A stretch of DNA of 64,000 bases, from NCBI GenBank assembly GCA_013365325.1, contig JABVXV010000053.1, forward strand, positions 1 to 64,000. Reading direction: 5' to 3'. The DNA is from Dipetalonema caudispina. Lineage: Eukaryota; Nematoda; Chromadorea; Rhabditida; Onchocercidae. Position 1 is the stretch's first letter. The number at the start of each line of letters is the position of its first letter. A program made the position numbers and the translations under genes. Under the pieces are notes generated by a model. It was given only the letters and a program-made list of their open reading frames with translations. It did no database searches and had not been told where the DNA came from. Shown piece after piece: positions 1-12,345 of this stretch.

Positions 1-2560
1 TAATAACAGGTCATATCCGTCATAGATATTGTAGCAGGTTGCGAAGTGCATTTCTTTAATTCTTACACATAATTTAATTCATTACCTGACAAAACTTACA
101 TATATTCACATTCTCATCGTATTTGAAATCTTCAACTTAATTACATTCGAAATTCAAGGATAGTTTTCTGGACATTTACTTCGTATTCACCGTTTTTTTT
201 TTTTTTTTTCAGTCAAATTTGTCGACTATTAAGACCGAGAAATAAGATTGTTCTAGAACAGAACATTCACGGTTCGGGAAAAAATGCCTTATACGGTAAC
301 ATTCTATTCAGCAGTTAATTATTCCAGGTAAATGCTTTTCTCATCATCAACTTCACTGTTTTTTCCATGCTCGTATCGCGAATGTTGTGCATTATAATTT
401 GCTCTTTGAGAGTAATATTTCAGAATTTTCAATGTCTGATTACTTCCTACTATCACTTTTGTTATTCAACAATAACATTTTTGGTTTTGGTACGTTTCCA
501 CTTTTCCTGAAATCTGAAATAATCCACTTTAAAATTATTTGTTTGGAAGAGGTTAGTTTCTTTCTATAATAATTCTTTGGGACAATTAATATTTCCAATA
601 CCCTGGTTACGGAAAGGAGATCTGACAAAATATATATATATGGAAATATGATAATAATACCATCAGTTCCATGAAAAGACGAATTCGGGAAAACATTAAC
701 GGCAGGAAACCGGACACAGGGAAGTACTGACATACAGGATACAGCTAACGACATCAGTCACTGAATGTTTCAGTTCAATCAATCCATTAGTCAAATTATC
801 GCTGACTGGATTCTCCAGGATTTAGTTAACTAACCCATGGAAGTTAGAGCTTCTGAGAACATGTCCCGCGTTATTCATCATATCCTCTTCTATATCAAGA
901 TTAGACGGGTTTCCCTGCCTTAATTACGATACGGTTATCCAGTAGATAAATACGATGTTGGAAACGAAATGGGGAAGAAAAGTGAATGGTTCTACGGATA
1001 TTTTACTGTAGATGTTATCATATGAGTTTGTTTCACTTATTTAGCAATCGATTAATTGATTTATATTAATTAATTATTATGGTTTCTACAGTTTTATTCC
1101 TTACTTTAGTACTAATTATACTGATGCATGCGAGAATCCCTGAAAGAAATGCGTAAACTGTGTTAACATGCTATTTCAGTAGTAGCAATTTAACTCTATC
1201 ATTTAAATAACTATTATCATGGACTATTATCATTATCAAAAGGCCTTCTTTCCTTGGACTTTCATTACTCGATATGTGGGATAGCCAAAGCGGTTGTTCA
1301 ATCACATAGCAAATATAGAATCCCAAAACTCTCGTTATCACTTCACATTGATTTCTACGTACCCATTTTTCAAATCGCTTGAGAGCAGTAAAGAGTGGTA
1401 AGTTGTTTTCTCCCAGCTCTGTTCTGTTTTAACCTTTTCGTCTTATCACAACAATAAAAGCAACGAAGAAATGAAGAAAACCTACTGGAAAGCCATATGT
1501 TCCTAAGTCTGAGTTACCTAACAGTTATATAAAACTAAAGGCTCCCAATTAACCAGAATAAATACAAGGATGAGTAAGAACCTTTGCTGGTAGAGGAAAA
1601 CTATGACAGTACAGTACCCTGCTTATCTCTTCTGGAAAGCTTGAAAGCTAAAAACTAATCTTTTGATGCATTTCAGGAACAGATTTACTCGACTGTATCC
1701 CTTCAGAATTCTAACTTATTCAGATAACAGTGAAACTTTCTGTCAAACATTTCTAAAAAAGAAGCTGTAATGTGCATTCCTAAATAAAAAATAGATCAAA
1801 TGGCTAACTTTCCTAAAACACAATATCTATTTCCTTCTCACTCCCTTTTTGGTGTCTGCTGTGATACCAAGGATCAAAGTTGTGTCTGTATGTGTGTGTT
1901 CGCAATTTGTTAAAAGATGCTTAACCATATTAACCGACATTGAAAATAATTTATACTTCTTGGTGATCCGGAAAAATTATATGCGCCATGGGCTTATGAC
2001 AAGCATAATTTTTCTAGATCACCAACAAGTACTGTTTGCTCCAAAAAGTGACTATTTACCTTTTAAAATAAAGTACCCAGGTACTCGTGGATGATTATGA
2101 AAGACTCATAGAAAAAACAACATATGAACCTGAAGTGGAAAAGCTGAAGGAATCATAACTTCTGGTAAAATGGTAGGACAAAAATTTGCTATTTCTTCGA
2201 ATATTCTTATGATCTGTATCATCTATCAAAAAAAGAATTCAGATTTTAACTTACATGAATAAATATGAGAACTTATTGCTACTTGGATAAAGATATAATC
2301 ACCTATTGGCAATGAAAAAAGAGGGGGAAACTTCTTTACAATTTAACTATCAGACGTACATGATTTCTGGAGGCATTTTTGAGCTTAAACAAGATTCTTT
2401 CAGATTATCAGTTTTACTGAACAATGATGGGAATTCCTTATCAATAAATGAGTAGATCAATCAACCGTTTTATTGAGTTGTTTGTATGCAACATATCTTT
2501 GACTTCATTTTTGCGTAATAGTGACCATTATGGTGTGTGGTGCTCCGTCATTGTGAATAC

Positions 2561-2596
2561 AAAGAGAGTTTTCCAATGCACTGGAAAACTCTCTTT
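2561..2596. repeat. Perfect 15-bp inverted repeat (hairpin)
   Basis: The arm AAAGAGAGTTTTCCA at 2561-2575 is followed by a 6-nt loop and then its exact reverse complement at 2582-2596. It lies in non-coding DNA far from a recognised gene. It could be a small structured RNA, a remnant of a palindromic mobile element, or chance; nothing else in the sequence decides this. Confidence 0.8.
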
Positions 2597-3266
2597 TAAT
2601 GGAGAGACTGAAATATGAAATGCTCATCACATTTCAAATTATATCAGTCATTATCAGCAAGAGTTGACATCGCTGACTGTACCTTAGATGATAATCGATA
2701 TCGATATGATTATATCCATGATTATCTTGATGATTCTGTCAATGATTGTGCTGTTCATTATTGATCTTAATGACGCCTTTTCGAATCATTTAGGAGATTA
2801 TCATCTGGAGAAGAAGGCGATTAAAGGGATAGATGATATAAGAGGTATGCGAATACCTCTATTAAGACAAGAACTTTTTGATTACAAGTTATCATTACTA
2901 TTATCATTACACCTCCATCCATTATGCAAACAAGTTATTTACAGCAGGCAGGTTGATGTGAAGTCTCAGCTAGTGACAGCTACACTATTGGAGCAGCGGA
3001 AAAAAAAAAAAAGTGAGGCAAAAAAAGGAGACAAACAGGAAATAGCAGATAGCACAGCACAGCACAACATACACACATAGGTAAAATGGGGCGGTGTTCA
3101 TTTTGCTGTACTAAATAAACAAGACCACCCATGATTACATGATACTACTCCACCTGCTGTTGCTGTTTTGATGTTGATTACGCGGTTGGCTTGTTTGCTT
3201 CATTGTCATCGTACCCTCCCTTACCAATACTTTCATTGTCTCCTTGACATTTTTCTTCTCCGTAAG

Positions 3267-3301
3267 CATGACATGACATGACATGACATGACATGACATG
3301 A
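3267..3301. repeat. Pentanucleotide microsatellite (CATGA)7
   Basis: Seven uninterrupted CATGA units are followed by degenerate CGTGA units. It is a simple tandem repeat in intergenic DNA and probably polymorphic in length. Confidence 0.9.
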
Positions 3302-4609
3302 CGTGACGTATTTACGTGAAATGATTAATCTGTTATCATCCAGATAACAAACAGGGAACTTTGATTTGTTGAACAGCAAATAGATGAGTGTTGATTCGTT
3401 GAGCAAATAATAACTAAAGAATTGATGAGAGAAGCTTTCCTTTCTTGTCATTACTAAAAGGTTGCTCGTTTTTGTTATTTCGTCCACGTTTCATTCCCAT
3501 TTGATGCCGCAGAACAAAAAAGTAATGCGTGCGATTAGATATCTGAAGCATTCGATATGGTGATACATATGTGGACATTTATTTCATCTAATGTCATTGT
3601 TTGGGTCAAATTGTTGATCTTAGCTTCAACAATTATGACATTTATTTTATTGTAAAGTAAATTTGATGAATAAATGAATGATTCCTATGCTTAATATTTC
3701 TGATTTTGATTGAGGTTTATTTACAAAGAAAGAATCATGTGATCCTATGTACTGAATGGAGAGGAACTACACACCTGGTGAGATGATATGACGTGTTATT
3801 TAGAAGAAAATGAGAGCTATAGGCACGTACTAAGTTGTTACGTATTAGTTGTTATTATCATTGTTATTGTTGTTGTGCTGTTATTGGCGATGTCGTCGCG
3901 TAATTTGTTATGTGGGCGCATGACAGTAGTGAGACATAAAACGGAATTATGATAAGAGGGAGAGGAAGCAGAAAAAGAGAGGAGTAAACAAATGGGTAAC
4001 AAGTAACAGTTATTGAGTGAAAAGGAGGCAAACAACGACAACAACAACATCAACAGCAAATAACTACTATAATATCACCACACAACCAGCATCACACCGA
4101 CTTGTGTGCTTCTGATGTCCCGACCTAACTTCATAATCTTTAATTACTGCCATTGTTATCACTGACATAGCTCTTTAAATTTTGTGCATGGGATCCGTTT
4201 TGAGGTACTGATGGTTTAAAAGTTGCAAGGTATGGTATGTTCCCAGCATTTGTCGTAGCTCCCTGCAATCGTTCCGTTGTTACTTTTTATATCCATCTAT
4301 TCAAGCATATCCATTAGCAGCTGTGAAATAACTACCATTTTCCTCTCCTCGAAATTTTGGACTTTGCGTCTGAAATACTGATCCAGGCTTTCCTATTTTT
4401 TTATCGTACCTATTATTTCTACATTTCTATCTGGCATCAACTGTCTTAAACGCTTCAGGAAGCAACATCCATTTGGATCCGAATTTAATTATTAACTCGA
4501 CTTCTTCCGGAATTTCGTAACATCCATCAACTATTGTTCTAGCATCAATAACAACAGCAACGTTTGCTAAACTTAGTGATTCATCCCTTATCGCCGTTCA
4601 AACGGTTCA

Positions 4610-4631
4610 TTTTTTTTTTTTTTTTTTTTTT
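4610..4631. repeat. T22 homopolymer tract
   Basis: An uninterrupted run of 22 T in non-coding sequence. Similar runs lie in introns of RAB28 (T27, 16270-16296) and the BICRA-like gene (A27, 49901-49927). No target-site duplications are evident around this one. Confidence 0.85.
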
Positions 4632-4785
4632 ACAAAGGACAATTTTTATTCTCATAAAAACTTAAAAAGAGAAAGGTAAGAAGTAATTATGTTATTTGTT
4701 TGGGGATGTTTACGAAGACTCCATAGACAACGATACATACAGAGATGGACAGACTTGTGTACACACGTATCTAAATGTATATATG

Positions 4786-4830
4786 TGTGTGTGTGTGTGT
4801 ATGTTGATGGGTGGGTGGGTGGGTGGGTGG
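4786..4830 (+). repeat. GT dinucleotide tract plus (GGGT)n G-quadruplex motif
   Basis: A GT dinucleotide tract is followed at 4809-4830 by five GGG runs separated by single T residues and a final GG. Runs of three G with one-nucleotide loops are the classic pattern for a very stable parallel G-quadruplex, on the + strand. It lies about 1 kb upstream of the first FOXP exon seen here. Confidence 0.85.
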
Positions 4831-5219
4831 CTGATGAACGGATTGTTGACAAACTGGGGTTAGAGTAGGTGATGATAGCGCGGCAAAATCGAAGCTGATG
4901 AATGATGCATGCATGAATTTGGAAAGAAAAATACACGTAAGGAACACGCGTGCCACGTTTACTAGTGACGTATTAAGGGATACTCTCCCGATAAAAGGTA
5001 GGAAGGGAGATATATGGACATAGTTGCAGATGAAGAAGATGCATGCACATGTGCACATAGAATGAGATATTACTTATGATGGTGTGCTCCTTACTGCTTA
5101 CTTTACTGGTGAAATCGGGAGAGTTAAGGGAGAAAGTGAACATGCAGGGAGTGGCATCCATTTTGCCCCTCTCCAATATATCACGGAGGATTGTCTAGCG
5201 TATGGCAATGTAGCATGAA

Positions 5220-5510
5220 CACTCATCTGTTTACATTTAGACGGCGGGGGAAGGAGGAGGAGGTTGAGGGGTAAACAGGGGAGTAAACAAGGCTTGTGAG
5301 CCTATTGCACTGCTGCTTGTGGTGCTGCTGTTGTTGCTGCTGCTGCATTCGTCAAGTGAGTTTGTGCAAAGCGCAGCTGCCCCCTCCGATCCCCGTATCT
5401 CTGCCCGCCCGCTCTCCATGGAACAATCGGTTCGTTTTTTACTTAGCAATAAAAAAAGCGAAAAGGCGGCCCCTCAGACCAGACCTCTTTCCCATAATGG
5501 AAGCTATTGG
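5220..5510 (+). promoter_or_regulatory. GC-rich patch, possible FOXP promoter or first exon
   Basis: This stretch is visibly richer in G, C and CpG than its flanks and contains CTG/TTG repeats at about 5308-5348. It lies just upstream of the first exon of the FOXP gene. Short open frames run through it in several phases, as expected of repeat-rich DNA. One weak possibility is a tiny coding exon from the ATG at 5497 with a donor at 5510, which would need an acceptor inside the next exon to keep frame. I treat it as a candidate regulatory or 5'-exon region only. Confidence 0.25.
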
Positions 5511-5869
5511 TAGTTTTTGACAAGTTCTCATATAAGCATCGCATTATTTTACACTGACAACGAAAACACATCTCTTTTTCTCTTTATAGGGATTAATTTG
5601 TGGTATCTTTACCGAATTCTAGAATTAAGTCATTATATAACCACTGGCGTGTATGCTGGGACGAGACAAGCTGCGAGAAAGATGTAGGATTTAATTTTTG
5701 AAAATTTAAATTGTTGAATTTCACAAAGATAAAATATTGGAAGTGTTGTAAGTTTCACAATATTTTTTAAAATAGCACACTGGTGGAGTTGCTTTGATGA
5801 ATCTAGCCGAGAGGAGACACATTCCCTTTTGGGGCAAAGGGGAAAGGAGGGAGAGTATCCTCCCTTTAG

Positions 5870-8800
5870 AAGCCAGAACAGACGAATCTGTTTGCTGATT
5901 TGCATGACAAATCAGCAACAACTCAACCTGATCTAAACAACTCGATCTGTTTCCAGGGGTCACCAAACATTTCAACCAACACTAACTCAAGTCAAGACGT
6001 CCTAATTGACGAGTTAAGCGCGATGCAACGCAATGAACAAGCACAGGTTGGCGGGTGTTTTACGTATTTTGCTCCTAACATACACTATGCTATTTCTCCC
6101 CATTTCCCTGAGTACTTTGGATTGTCACATTTTCAAAATTTAGATTTTACCGCCAAATGTGACCGTGTATGGCAACTCATTTTTCTTTGTGCACTTTCTC
6201 AAAATATGGAAATTTTCCAAGTTAAAATTATGTGAGGTATGCTGTAAGCTGAAATTTTTGAACGGAACTGTGGAGTAAGAAGAAAATGGGTAGTGCTTTT
6301 TTGTAAGTATGGTTTTTTTTACTAAGGCTGAGCAAATGTTTTTGTTGGCATTACACGAACGCTTGGCTCAGCAGCTGCGACCTCAGACGGAACTTCAACG
6401 GATTTGGCAAAATATGATGCTTGGCTTGCCAGCTTTATTACCACCATTGGACTTAACAGCTTTACCGGGTACCAGCCAAGCCTTAATGCACCCACTCTAC
6501 CAGGTTAGTTGGTGTTTTAGTTTTTGAAAAGTTTTAAAGTCCCAAGAAGCTCCTTCAATCAGTAACAGTAAATATTCTTGTTCTCCATGCCCCTTACAGC
6601 CAGTATCATGAACGAAATAGTCGCACCATTCGCCTAAACATTTCCTATGCTCAACTCTTGCTCCACTCTCTCTCTCTCTCTTTCTCTCTGATAGACGGTT
6701 ATAACAAACGAGCGTGTACAACGAGTAAACAAATGCATCAAAATTTGTCGCTGACCTCTGACTTTTGCTCGTTATTTATCTGCATGAAGCGGGGATACTA
6801 CGTAATATTTGTATCCATTTATGGGGATATTTTAGGGTTCCTCCTCCATTGTAGCAGATAATTGGAATACTGGTATCATCCTCATCGCATATCATTAATT
6901 TGTTATACTGTCGTTGTCGAATATTTTTGAGGGATATATGGTGATATATTTGACATAGGATCACTTCAATGAGAGTAGCTCTAATGGCCGATTTAGTATT
7001 GAGAAACTTGAATTTAAAGGAATGAAGTTTAAATTTCAAAAAACTCAGATCACTTGTCCGATATTTTTGGCACTGAAAATCATTTCAGAACATGAAGTAC
7101 AATGAGAATTTCATATTTAATTTGTTGCGTATATGTTTATGCTGTTTTGCAGCCTCATTTTCTGGTTTCATTTTACCAGTACAAGTAAAATAAGAGTCTA
7201 AAGGATTTCCAAATCAGCAGCTAAATAACCGGCAATTATTACCAATAATTTTTAAATGTTACATTTCCGTTCTCTCTAAATACATTAGACATGTTTTCCA
7301 TTGAAGCACTTTTTGAAGTTAAATTGCGATATTACCTAAAAGGCAGTTTCTTAACTTCATTTATACAGCGCTTGCTTAAAGTTGAAGTCAGTTTTGAAAC
7401 GGATGCAACCGTATAGGAATAAATCAGTAAGTAATTACACGTAATACAGGAAATACTCTATATTCTACAATTGTGTTTTCATTAGGAAAAGCGAAAAATT
7501 GCCTTAATAGGATCTGTACTATAACTGATCTACTTTTTGTCTTTGTAAATTTGTACGATCTATTTATACTCTTAGTTCATAATAATTAGATATGAAATTG
7601 TATGTCATCAATGGAAATGACATTGATTTCCATCAGATGCGATTAGATTGGGAGCAGAGGAGCGAAGATAAAAGGATGAAGTATGGTGGTGGCATAATTC
7701 AACACTTCTATATATTACTGGGACAAAATGAGTGAGTAAATATAGCACAATCATTCTCGCATATTTTAAGAGTAGAGGAGAGGTTATGACGACAGAAGGG
7801 ATCGAACGGTTATTGTTTATCATATGCACGCATAGGAATAGTCTTGACTTGATTAGTAAACAACAACATACGAAGGAAAGTGGTGTAAATGAAGTAAACA
7901 AGCGCATTCGATTGTGAAATGTATGTACACATTTTACACACAGGAGAGGTTAATCCTTTCCTCTTTCTCTTGTCTGCTTCCTCTCTTTCTTTTTTCTCTC
8001 CCACCTACATCCTTCACCGTCTGTTCATTTTCGAACTCGTAAACATCTGTTCTTGACTCTGTTGGAATTTATCTTCCTTGACCGAATTTTTTTCAGGTGT
8101 GTTGATGACCTGATACACAAACTTGGTTACGAAACCTTTCCCAGCATTTCCGTTAGGGAGAGCTGCCACAATAACTTCCATTTGATCCTCCTCTAATAAG
8201 TTTACCATTGCACTATTACGATACTGATGATAGTGACGTGGGTGATGTTAGCAGGAACAGTGGCAACTTTATTAACGCAGTGATGGTGTGGTGGGAATGC
8301 TGATATGAATGATAGTAATAATACTAAATGATAGAAGTGGTGAGAATAACGATCACATGATGATAGTAGTAATAATTATGATGATGGAAGTTTGTTGTGT
8401 GCGCATATTATTTGTTTTATTAGAAAAGCACGAGAAAAGCTGCGAAACAGGAAGCGTTTACTTCTAGAAGAACAGACAAATGGAGGTTTAAAAAGGGTAC
8501 TGCAATATAACCCGTTCAGTAAAATGGTAGGGGGTGTGTAGTTGTAGCGATAATTGAAGTAAGTAACAGTGTGAAGTATTCGAGACAGATGAGAAAAAGT
8601 GGAAGAGTGTACGGTGAATTTTATGCTATATCATCTTCGAAAAAAATTCACTTTCATGCTTTGTCTTACTTTTTTCTTTTCCATAAGATTAGTAAATGAA
8701 CGAAAAGTAGAATAACGATGTCGTTTTCTAACATTTACATGTTGTTTATTTGAAGTGTAATCTGAATATGCAGCATGCAATCTGCGATTGATGCTGTAAC

Positions 8801-11800
8801 TGCGATAACGGTTATATGTGTATGTAGTCGCGTAAGCTTGACGATATGGAAAATGTTTTTAGCTTATTAGTACGTGAGTCTTTAGGACTACCAATCGTTA
8901 TCAGAGGAGAAGAGGTGAATTGTCATCAGGGTCGCGCATTCAAGTCAAAACCGTTTTCGTTTGTACAAGTCATTTTCAGAATGGCAGAAGCAAACATCAT
9001 AGAGCAAAGCATTAAGCAAAACCCATAGTCATCAAGCGAGAGCCAGAATGAAGTGATAGAATAATTGATTGATGCTGTGAAAACATGGAATTAGATATTT
9101 AATACGGAACGATAGTTGAAAATATTTGAATCTATGGTACTTCCTATCCAGAAATTCCTGTACTTGTTTTTTTTTTCTTTTTTTTATCATTAAGCAGAAA
9201 TAATTTGTTAGAAACAGCTACTTCGTTAGTGTTTTCATATGCCTTCAACCTTTGAATGGTTCATAAATTAACGACTTCAATGTCGGTGCAATCGATTGCG
9301 CGGCAGTTAAATTTTTCACAGAATTTATGATTATTCATTACTTTACAACACTTACTTATCTTTGTCTTTGATTTAGTGGATTTTTAAATTTATTATTGAA
9401 GAGTCTATGATACAGTCCGAGCTATTATTATTAAGATATGCGATGTTCAGTTTTGTGGTTTTGTGATTTATGAAGAAATTTTTCAATTAATCTTGTGAAC
9501 CGTTGAAATTATTGTTGATGTCAATAATTGTTGGACGTAAAGGAGTGCAGAAATCTAAAAGAAGGAGGGAATGAATGACAGTATGAGGATCGCTTGTCTC
9601 TCCCGTGTCCCAAATTATCACTATGGCAAAATGCTTCATAGTTCATTCTCAAATCATAAATAGCAATGTGCGGTCTCAACGTGGTTTGCACCATTCCCCT
9701 TTCCCGCCTTGAAGCGTTTACACCGCTCATCTTGATCCTTTCCCTTCCCAGTTATCCTACTGCTCTCTGTCACAGCAATTTTTGATGACTTTTGTTGGCT
9801 AAACGTAAGAGGGAGAAGAAGTGGAGGCAGCAGTTTGTTTGCTTTGCTACTGACGAAATAATGCGAAAAAAACATCAATTTTGTAAACATTACATTCGGT
9901 CTCGTAACCTTCTCCACTCCTCTCCTGATCTCTCTCCCACCTTAGCAGTTGCTATTGCAAGATTCTCTACTAATTCAGTAACCTGACTGAATATATTACC
10001 ACAACGATGACAAAAAAACATGGGGAAGCAATCATTAGTACAATATGTATTTAAAACTTCATTAAAGTTTCATTTTTCAATTTGTTTTATTGTTCTTCAA
10101 AAGGAAGTGTTGGTAAATAAATAAGTGACTGAAGGGTTGGTTTTTATTCTCAGGCAAGTAAGTTAGTTCCCTTTTTTTTGTGGTGTTTATTTATATTATC
10201 ATTATGCTTGTATTAGTCTAAAATCATAAAATGATCATAAAGTAGAACTTTCTTGTTTAGTGTATAGTTCAAGACTCTATTCGTACTTTTGTGATGTGTT
10301 ATGATTTCTTGAAAGTTTTTAATAGGTAATTCCCATCGAAAATTTCTAAAGCCGAGAGTGGTCGTGATTCTCAGAATTTTGAAGCCATTTCGTGGAATTT
10401 TTATCTGGATTAGATCGGGAGGGAATTTGGAGAAATGAAAATCAGAAACAAATATTCTAAATTGATACTGCAAAAGCTTAATTGTCCCCATTTTACATTC
10501 ATTGCAAAACAAGGATTCAGTCCGAATATCAGCATGAGAAATGAAAGAAAGGGACACGCCAAAAGGCGAAGAGAAGATTGATCGACGAGTTTATCTTAAG
10601 GCAAAAAAAAGTTTGTTCCCAAAACTATTGCGAAACTGTGTTTTTTTTAAAGATGTTTGCTGTGGTATTTGTTTTCCTCGTTTTATTTCATTTCATTATC
10701 CCATTAGCCAACTTCTTCTTGATTACTTTTGCCTATTCATCTACTCTAACTCACTAATCATCCACTTGAATTTCCAGAATAATTTTCATTCTCTTACCTC
10801 TTACTCTACTTCTGAATTCACATCACAAATCTTCTTTTAAAGCCATGTACGTGTAAAGATCCACTGTGAATCACTGTGAATAAGTTTAATAAATTGACGT
10901 TCCGGAATGTAACATTTGAATGGACATGTTATAGAAGCTGGAAATTTTCACCCATAAAATATTTGAGTATAATAGCCATTTTGTTTGTTAATTGATGATG
11001 TAGGCTATCAGAAGCACCAGTGAAAACTTATTTTTCCATTTGAGATCTTTTGTATTAGTTTAATGACTACAGAGGCACCCATGAAAATCAACTTGAATGT
11101 TTTATTATAGTGTGGACTAGTGAGATAAGGAAGCAGGATAGGATTAAAATGGTATAACAAGGAGGGGATACTTAGCAATCGTGAATTGTTGGGAACCTCG
11201 ACGGCTGTTAAAATTATTGGGTGTGTTGACGGTTCCGTTAGAACAATTCTCTTTTTCGTATTTTGCATTTCTTTTTCAAGGTTATGAATTTTATTTTTTC
11301 CCGTCTACTTTCAAACTTTTCGGTTTTCAGCATAATCTCTGCACTTGGCCACAATGTGATCAGCCATGCGAAAATTTTGCCACATTTTTGCATCATTTGG
11401 CGACGGTGCATACCCTCGACGAACGATCCGCTCAGCAGTGTCGAGCTCAAATCGAAGTAGTGGATAATCTGGAACATAGGCTTAACAGGGAGCGTACTCG
11501 TCTGCAGGCTATGATGCAACATTTACATATGAAACAATCACCCGATACCACTACGCCAACCTTAGGCACGTTACAGCAGTCACAAGATTCAACATCTATT
11601 CCATCACCAACACTTGCAGAGCCAAAAACTGAATCCTTACCCGATCAGGTTGGTCATCCTTATTGACTTCTTTCTTTCGGCTTCTGAACTTTATAGCTAC
11701 TTACCTTACTCAAATACAGGGAATCGAATTTTGTCGCTGATATTTTCGACCCTTGTTCGTGGTGCTGTTAATTCAGGGATTGAAATGATTGGATTCTCGT

Positions 11801-12311
11801 ACCATTGAGTTGAGTAATATGAGATTAAGTACAGTTCTCAAGTTCACATTAATTTGTGGAAGAAGGTCAGTTCGTCTCACAGATTCATTAAACTAGAGAA
11901 TACTTGGGAATTGTTTTTCATTTTCCTAACTTTACTTCAATGTCAGGGAAGTAAGGACCTGTAATTTCTTGACAGGTAAGTAAATATAAAATTTAATGAC
12001 TTTTCATAGCATTAGGTGAAAAAGCATACTGGTGAGGAGCGACGAATAGTTGTTTATTGAGATGTTTGGTTGAAGTCGTACCTTTCGATATCCAATCAAA
12101 TTCTGTTTGATAAAATTAATCGAGATTTGGCAGAAAGTAATGTTCTTTCTTTCTTTTCAAATGAATTTGGCATTAATTGAGCATTACTGATGTTAGATGA
12201 ACGGTGCACATCGACCAAAATTGTTTCTTCAGCAACAGACGATCTCGGCATTGTCATTACCAAGTGTGTCAAACGTTGAAGGTTCACAACAACAGCAGCA
12301 AGAGCAAGAGC

Positions 12312-12345
<34 letters not shown>

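Larger units (their letters stand above)
1..5869. other. Gene-poor upstream region
   Basis: I see no convincing coding exon in these 5.9 kb. The open frames present are short or low-complexity. The stretch holds a 15-bp perfect hairpin at 2561, a CATGA repeat at 3267, a T22 tract at 4610 and a GT/GGGT tract at 4786-4830, all listed separately. A relatively GC-rich patch at about 5220-5500 stands out from the AT-rich surroundings and may be the promoter or first exon of the downstream FOXP gene; no start there could be joined convincingly. Confidence 0.55.

Noticed and set aside
2688..3080. 130-codon open frame on the + strand
   Set aside because: Its start is a run of Ile/Met/Asp from a GAT/ATT simple repeat and its end is Lys-rich from an A tract. 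No domain or splice context supports coding.
4652..5176. Three overlapping minus-strand open frames
   Set aside because: Thr/His-Pro runs come from the GT and GGGT repeats read on the other strand; no consistent gene model.
5237..5449. Ser/Asn-rich and Pro-rich minus-strand open frame in the GC-rich patch
   Set aside because: It is the antisense of CTG/TTG repeats, and several frames are open at once, as expected of repeat-rich DNA.
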